The notes below the pieces were generated by a model. The model was not told where the DNA came from, searched no databases, and saw only the letters and a program-made list of their open reading frames with translations. Source: CAZCZR01 sp964503455 (GTDB lineage: Bacteria > Bacillota > Clostridia > UBA1381). Taken from it: DNA of 10,651 bases. A program made the translations under genes and the position numbers. How positions within the stretch are numbered: position 1 is the stretch's first letter; each line of letters begins with the position of its first letter. Shown in pieces: positions 7,550 through 10,651 of the stretch. Where the stretch lies: positions 1 to 10,651 of the forward strand of contig CAZCZR010000060.1 of assembly GCA_964503455.1 (NCBI GenBank), given 5' to 3'.

Positions 7550-9055
7550 TTATTCCGCGCCCTTTTTGACCTCCGCAGCGTGTGCCGCCTGAATTTCGGG
7601 ATCCATGGAGAGCATCGGCTCAACGTCCTTGTGGCGCATATGTCTGTCAACATAGTTCTTTGTGCATCTGAATACCAGCGGCGAAAGAACCAAAACGCCT
7701 ATAAGGTTCGGCAGCATCATAAGTCCGTTGAAGGTATCCGAAAGATCCCACGCGAGATTCTCGCCCATAACGGCTCCGCCGAATACGGCGATAACAAAGA
7801 TGATCCTGTAAGGCATGGTGGACTTGGTGCCAAAGAGGTATTCGCACGCCTTTGTGCCGTAGTGACTCCAGCCGAGTACCGTCGAGAACGCGAACAGCAG
7901 CAATGCTATTGCCACGAACATTACCCCGACCGTGCCGAAGGTGTTTCCGAATGCCTGACCGACGAGCTTGCCTGTTTCAATGCCGCTTGCTTCCGCCGCC
8001 AGCTGACCCGTTTCAAGATCAACAAGCCCCGATGTAAGAAGCGACAGCGCCGTAAGAGTACATACAACTATAGTATCGGCGAACACCTCGAAGATACCCC
8101 ACATACCCTGTCTGATAGGCTCTCTGACATTTGAGTTTGAGTGTACCATTACGGAGGAGCCGAGACCCGCCTCGTTTGAGAACACGCCTCTCTTCATGCC
8201 CATCTGAACAGCCAGCTTCACGCCCGCGCCGACGATACCGCCGCCTATGGCTCTTAGACCGAACGCGCCCTTGAAAATCGAAACGAATACTTCTCCGAGC
8301 ATATTTGCGTGCATGACGCAGATAACTATCGTGCCGGCGAGGTAAAGCACTACCATTGCCGGAACTATTTTTTCCGTTACGGCGGCGATTCTCTTAAGAC
8401 CGCCGACAACTACCAGACCTACCAGTACCATAACCACTATACCCGTTACATAATTGGGAATATGGAACGCCGAGTTCATGTTTGAAGCTATGGTGTTTAC
8501 CTGTGTCATGTTGCCTATGCCGAAGGAGGCAAGCAGACAGAAGCAGCTGAACAGTACCGCAAGCACCGCGCCTATGGTTTTGCAGTGCTTTTTCGAGCCG
8601 AGTCCGTCGCGCAGATAATACATCGCGCCGCCCGACCATTCGCCGTTTGCGTTCTTTTTTCTGAAAAGTATGCCCAGAACATTCTCGGAATAGTTGGTCA
8701 TCATTCCGAAGAACGCGATAATCCACATCCAGAATACTGCGCCGGGTCCGCCGGCGGCTATAGCTGAAGCGATACCCGCGATATTACCGGTTCCGACCGT
8801 CGCGGCAAGCGCCGTACACAGGCTCTGAAACTGTGATATTGACTTGTCGTCCGTGTGCTTTGTAACGTGTTTGTCCTTAAATATAGCGCCTATGGTGTTT
8901 TTGAACCAGTGTCCGATATGCGACAGCTGGAAAAACTTCGTCAGCACCGTCATAAGTACACCCACAAACGCCAGCAGGATAAGCGCCGGCCAGCCCCATA
9001 CGAAACCGTTGACTGCGTTGTTGACAGTTTCTACTGCTTTTAAAAATCCTTCCAT
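7550..9055 (-). CDS. Alanine/glycine:cation symporter (AGCS family)
   Basis: A 501-residue polytopic membrane protein of the AGCS (sodium:alanine symporter) family, which imports glycine and/or alanine with Na+ or H+. Family hallmarks are the conserved block around 75-105 (QFQSLCTALAATVGTGNIAG, GGPGAVFWMW), NYSENVLG (121-128), and SNEAGLGSS (293-301) followed by a segment that binds substrate and cation in known homologues. About ten or eleven hydrophobic segments span 20-465, with a charged cytoplasmic tail to 501. Length is normal for the family and nothing is missing. The ATG at 9053-9055 has AGGAG (9064-9068) 8 bases ahead. The glycine riboswitch in its leader points to glycine as a physiological substrate. 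In Streptococcus pyogenes a singlet glycine riboswitch controls a gene of this same family. It is monocistronic, with its own terminator. Confidence 0.95.
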   Translation of the reverse strand: MEGFLKAVETVNNAVNGFVWGWPALILLAFVGVLMTVLTKFFQLSHIGHWFKNTIGAIFKDKHVTKHTDDKSISQFQSLCTALAATVGTGNIAGIASAIAAGGPGAVFWMWIIAFFGMMTNYSENVLGILFRKKNANGEWSGGAMYYLRDGLGSKKHCKTIGAVLAVLFSCFCLLASFGIGNMTQVNTIASNMNSAFHIPNYVTGIVVMVLVGLVVVGGLKRIAAVTEKIVPAMVVLYLAGTIVICVMHANMLGEVFVSIFKGAFGLRAIGGGIVGAGVKLAVQMGMKRGVFSNEAGLGSSVMVHSNSNVREPIRQGMWGIFEVFADTIVVCTLTALSLLTSGLVDLETGQLAAEASGIETGKLVGQAFGNTFGTVGVMFVAIALLLFAFSTVLGWSHYGTKACEYLFGTKSTMPYRIIFVIAVFGGAVMGENLAWDLSDTFNGLMMLPNLIGVLVLSPLVFRCTKNYVDRHMRHKDVEPMLSMDPEIQAAHAAEVKKGAE

Positions 9056-9108
9056 CAGTGATTCTCCTTTATATTTTTATTTTAAGGCGGTACACGATGC
9101 TTTAAAGG

Positions 9109-9171
9109 GGAGCATCCGTACAAGTATCACAACAAAAAAGAGCAACAATCCCGTTTAAAGGATCATGCTCC
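9109..9171 (-). promoter_or_regulatory. Alternative leader pairing overlapping the riboswitch terminator
   Basis: Seven bases at the foot of the terminator left arm (9165-9171, GGAGCAT on the minus strand) are perfectly complementary to 9109-9115 (ATGCTCC) downstream of the terminator. In a full-length leader they could pair with each other instead of forming the terminator. A short GATGC/GCATC hairpin (9112-9116, 9096-9100) competes for the downstream partner. The functional role is inferred only. Confidence 0.35.
9134..9170 (-). terminator. Riboswitch expression-platform terminator
   Basis: On the minus strand GAGCA (9170-9166) pairs with TGCTC (9144-9140), reinforced by inner ATCC/GGAT pairing, and six T follow (9139-9134). 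It lies between the glycine aptamer and the symporter start, so the riboswitch can act at the level of transcription. Confidence 0.8.
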
Positions 9172-9214
9172 TGAAAATAAGGCAGACAAACAAGCGCTCA
9201 AACGCAGCTCATAT

Positions 9215-9289
9215 CTCCGTCCTTTTGCCTGAGAGATTGGCTTTCGCCGTACACCTTCGGCATCCGCAAAAAAGCGAAATTCTCCGGAG
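9215..9289 (-). ncRNA. Glycine riboswitch, single aptamer (gcvT motif)
   Basis: The minus strand carries the diagnostic 3' core CTCTCAGGCAAAAGGAC (9236-9220) of glycine aptamers. P1 is CTCCG (9289-9285) with CGGAG (9219-9215). The 5' core GGAGA follows P1, then GCCGAAGG in the P3 region, capped by a GGC-GAAA-GCC hairpin. Only one aptamer is present; the flanks hold no second copy of the CTCTCAGG core. The element sits in the 340-base leader of the symporter gene, followed by a terminator. In this setting, ahead of an uptake gene, an OFF response (glycine causes termination) is most likely and would match the reported behaviour of the S. pyogenes homologue. Direction was not tested here. Confidence 0.92.
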
Positions 9290-9396
9290 CGCCGCCGAAT
9301 ACGGTTAAAGGAAAAAAATGATATTCCCGCACGGCAGTCCGCCCCTTTGCTTTATGCCGTATATCCCGCAGCCGATGCGGCTTTGATATTGTGAAC
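9290..9396 (-). other. Structured leader 5' of the glycine aptamer
   Basis: About 105 bases of predicted transcript precede the aptamer. They hold a 5-bp hairpin (CCGCA 9366-9370 with TGCGG 9376-9380), which competes with AGCCG/CGGCT (9370-9374, 9378-9382), and a 6-bp hairpin (ACGGCA 9331-9336 with TGCCGT 9355-9360) with an 18-base loop. None of this belongs to the standard aptamer, and no coding region is seen. Confidence 0.5.
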
Positions 9397-9402
9397 GGTA
9401 TT

Positions 9403-9431
9403 ATTCTATCACACAATAATACGGATTGCAA
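9403..9431 (-). promoter_or_regulatory. Promoter of the glycine-riboswitch/symporter transcript
   Basis: The minus strand shows TTGCAA (-35, 9426-9431), a 17-base spacer ending TGA, and TAGAAT (-10, 9403-9408). Initiation near 9396 places the whole aptamer within the transcript. It shares the plan of the other minus-strand promoters. Confidence 0.75.
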
Positions 9432-9604
9432 GAGTTTTTTGAATAAATTGTAAACTTTTTTTGAATATTCATAAAAATCAGCATATTGCACAAAAAATGC
9501 GTGAAAAATTGTATAAAAAGCCGATACCGATTTATAGGCGGGAGCATAGTCCCGAACGGGAGGCGGCAAAATTGAAAAATTTTAAAGAAATTTTAAAAAA
9601 ACTC
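9432..9604. promoter_or_regulatory. AT-rich divergent intergenic region with a palindrome
   Basis: Together with the leader elements this covers the 661-base gap between 9056 and 9716. It separates the minus-strand symporter promoter from the plus-strand promoter. A perfect palindromic block TCCCGAACGGGA (9550-9561) lies about 45 bases ahead of the plus-strand -35. AT-rich repeats follow (AAATTTTAAA twice, 9577-9598), resembling an UP element. I see no convincing gene here. Confidence 0.4.
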
Positions 9605-9633
9605 TGTACAAATTATGATTTTTGTATTATAAT
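9605..9633 (+). promoter_or_regulatory. Promoter of the secreted carbohydrate-binding-like protein gene
   Basis: A consensus -10 TATAAT (9628-9633) lies 17 bases after a partial -35 TGTACA (9605-9610; four of six consensus bases). There is no extended -10. The weak -35 and the A/T tracts upstream suggest help from an UP element or an activator. Initiation near 9640 gives a leader of about 77 bases. Confidence 0.6.
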
Positions 9634-9645
9634 GATAGGTGGGAA

Positions 9646-9673
9646 GCTCAAAATGCGGATATGCTTTTTGGGC
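9646..9673 (+). other. Leader hairpin ahead of the plus-strand gene
   Basis: GCTCAAAATGC (9646-9656) pairs with GCTTTTTGGGC (9663-9673) around a 6-base loop, with one G:U pair and one U:U mismatch. It starts just after the predicted transcription start and ends 28 bases before the ribosome site. It may stabilise the mRNA 5' end or act as a regulatory site. No T tract follows, so it is not a terminator. Confidence 0.45.
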
Positions 9674-9716
9674 GGAAACTTTATAAACATATAAAGAAAG
9701 AGGGAGGTTCGTTTTA

Positions 9717-10651
9717 ATGAACAAGAAATTCAAAAAAGTCCTGTCATTGATCGCATCTGCTGCTATGACGGTGCAGATGGGACTGGTTATGCCTGTTCAT
9801 GCCGAGGACGCCATAACCTATGGCGCGGAAACGGCTGAGCAGCCGTACCCCGGTTCGAAAATGGCATTGACTGACAGAACGCTGACGCTGCTTGACGGCA
9901 CAACCTGGGATGTTCAGGCTCTGGGTTATATCGCGGGCGGTATCGGCGGAGCAAGCGCTTCGGACGCTACGGGCGGCCCCGCTACATATGCGGTAGAGAT
10001 ACCCGAGGCGGGAGATTATGACGTCACGCTGACGTTCCTCGGCGCAAACAACAGACGCGCCGATATACAGGTAGGCGAAACCGTGTATGACTTCGGCACC
10101 GATGTGTCTGATGAATACGAGGCGGGCTGGACAGTGATAACAGCCTCAAACAGCGCAAAGACCGGCTTTACTCATACATATGAGGGCGTGGCTTTTGCGG
10201 CGGGCGCAAACACTCTTATTGTAGGTACAAAAGACGGCTCATGGGCGCCTGACCTTGTAAGCCTTTCCATAGTGAAGGCCGAGGCTGAAGCTCCCGTTCC
10301 GGGAATTACATACGCTAACGGAAAAATCACGGTAGTGACCGCTGAAGAAACGGCGGGCGTACTCCTTACCGCGTCATACGATCCGGCAACCGGCGCGCTT
10401 GTAAGCGTTGCTGCTGCCGATGTTACGGCGGGACCCGAGGGCGTATCGGTAGATGCGGATGACCCTGCGCAGTCGCAGTACAGCACAAAGGTAATGTTCT
10501 GGGATTCGATTGAAGGCCAGAAGCCGATACTTCCGGCGGTTGAATTTGAAGGCCAGCCGGTAGTAACAGAGCCTCCGGCACCGACAGACGCCCCGACAGC
10601 ACAGCCGACAGACGCTCCGACAGACGCTCCGACGAATGCTCCGGCGCCGAC
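9717..10651 (+). CDS. Secreted protein with carbohydrate-binding-like domain and TDAP linker (5' part)
   Basis: The open frame runs from ATG 9717 off the window edge, giving 311 residues. GGGAGG (9702-9707) lies 9 bases ahead of the start. Residues 1-29 are a signal peptide (MNKKFKKVLS start, hydrophobic core, probable cleavage after VHA-29). Residues 43-188 look like a beta-sandwich of the CBM6/CBM35 type (GGPATYAVEIPEAGDYDVTLTF, then GANTLIVG and LVSLSIVK). Residues 195-275 form a second module ending in KVMFWDSIEGQKPIL, resembling a small module found in clostridial cell-surface and pectin-degrading proteins with a conserved Phe/Trp-Asp-Ser and Lys-Pro tail. From 285 a Thr/Pro/Ala/Asp linker (TDAPT units) leads to whatever lies beyond the window, most often a catalytic domain in such proteins. 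Function is inferred from architecture only, and the enzyme class is not visible. Confidence 0.88.
   Translation, partial: MNKKFKKVLSLIASAAMTVQMGLVMPVHAEDAITYGAETAEQPYPGSKMALTDRTLTLLDGTTWDVQALGYIAGGIGGASASDATGGPATYAVEIPEAGDYDVTLTFLGANNRRADIQVGETVYDFGTDVSDEYEAGWTVITASNSAKTGFTHTYEGVAFAAGANTLIVGTKDGSWAPDLVSLSIVKAEAEAPVPGITYANGKITVVTAEETAGVLLTASYDPATGALVSVAAADVTAGPEGVSVDADDPAQSQYSTKVMFWDSIEGQKPILPAVEFEGQPVVTEPPAPTDAPTAQPTDAPTDAPTNAPAP
10581..10651 (+). repeat. 12-bp tandem repeat encoding the Pro/Thr-rich linker
   Basis: Units of CCGACAGACGCT recur with a 12-base period at 10581, 10593, 10605, 10617, 10629 and (diverged) 10641, continuing to the window edge. Each unit encodes a four-residue Pro-Thr-Asp-Ala block, so copy-number change would alter only linker length. 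The repeat is part of the coding region. Confidence 0.8.

Noticed and set aside
9290..9396. A second, tandem glycine aptamer
   Set aside because: No CTCTCAGGCAAAAGGA core or paired GGAGA segment is present; only unrelated hairpins are seen.
9198..9569. 123-codon minus-strand open frame across the riboswitch
   Set aside because: It overlaps the glycine aptamer core, the structured leader and the promoter; the RNA explanation accounts for the sequence far better.
9461..9694. 77-codon plus-strand open frame before the secreted-protein gene
   Set aside because: It spans the A/T-rich region, the palindrome and the promoter, its Lys/Ile-rich product matches nothing, and it lacks a ribosome site.
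10581..10651. CRISPR-like or intergenic tandem repeat
   Set aside because: The 12-base units are contiguous without spacers and lie in frame, encoding a Pro/Thr/Ala/Asp linker.

Overview
The window looks like chromosomal DNA from a Gram-positive, low-to-mid-GC member of the Clostridia. The grounds are the AGGAGG-type ribosome sites, the S-layer-homology (SLH) surface proteins, a Firmicutes-type glycine riboswitch, a standalone ftsH, and a secreted protein with a Thr/Pro/Ala/Asp linker typical of gut and anaerobic polysaccharide degraders. No species can be named from the sequence alone. There are no rRNA or tRNA genes, no mobile elements and no CRISPR array.

Layout. Five genes lie on the minus strand: ftsH (64-2100), a beta-propeller protein with a C-terminal SLH-like region (2324-3958), a BaiN/HI0933-family flavoprotein (4111-5316), an exported SLH protein with C-terminal beta repeats (5415-7247), and an alanine/glycine:cation symporter (7550-9055). 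A sixth gene starts on the plus strand at 9717 and runs off the right edge. It encodes a secreted protein with a carbohydrate-binding-like domain and a linker. Almost every minus-strand gene is its own transcription unit, with a hairpin terminator behind it and a promoter in front. The exception is the flavoprotein gene, which starts 21 bases after a large branched terminator and has no room for a promoter of its own.

Regulation. The clearest regulatory element is a single-aptamer glycine riboswitch (9215-9289) in the 340-base leader of the symporter gene. A terminator (9134-9170) lies between aptamer and gene, so glycine probably controls the synthesis of its own importer. Four minus-strand promoters share one pattern, TTGYAA-N14-TGR-TANAAT, which combines a -35 variant with an extended -10.

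Theme. Two SLH-bearing proteins and a secreted carbohydrate-binding-like protein point to cell-envelope and extracellular-polysaccharide functions. FtsH, the flavoprotein and the symporter are housekeeping neighbours with no obvious functional link to each other. The items most worth checking are the SLH-propeller protein that lacks any export signal, the branched terminator/leader before the flavoprotein gene, the shared promoter pattern, and the unexplained structured RNA 5' of the glycine aptamer.
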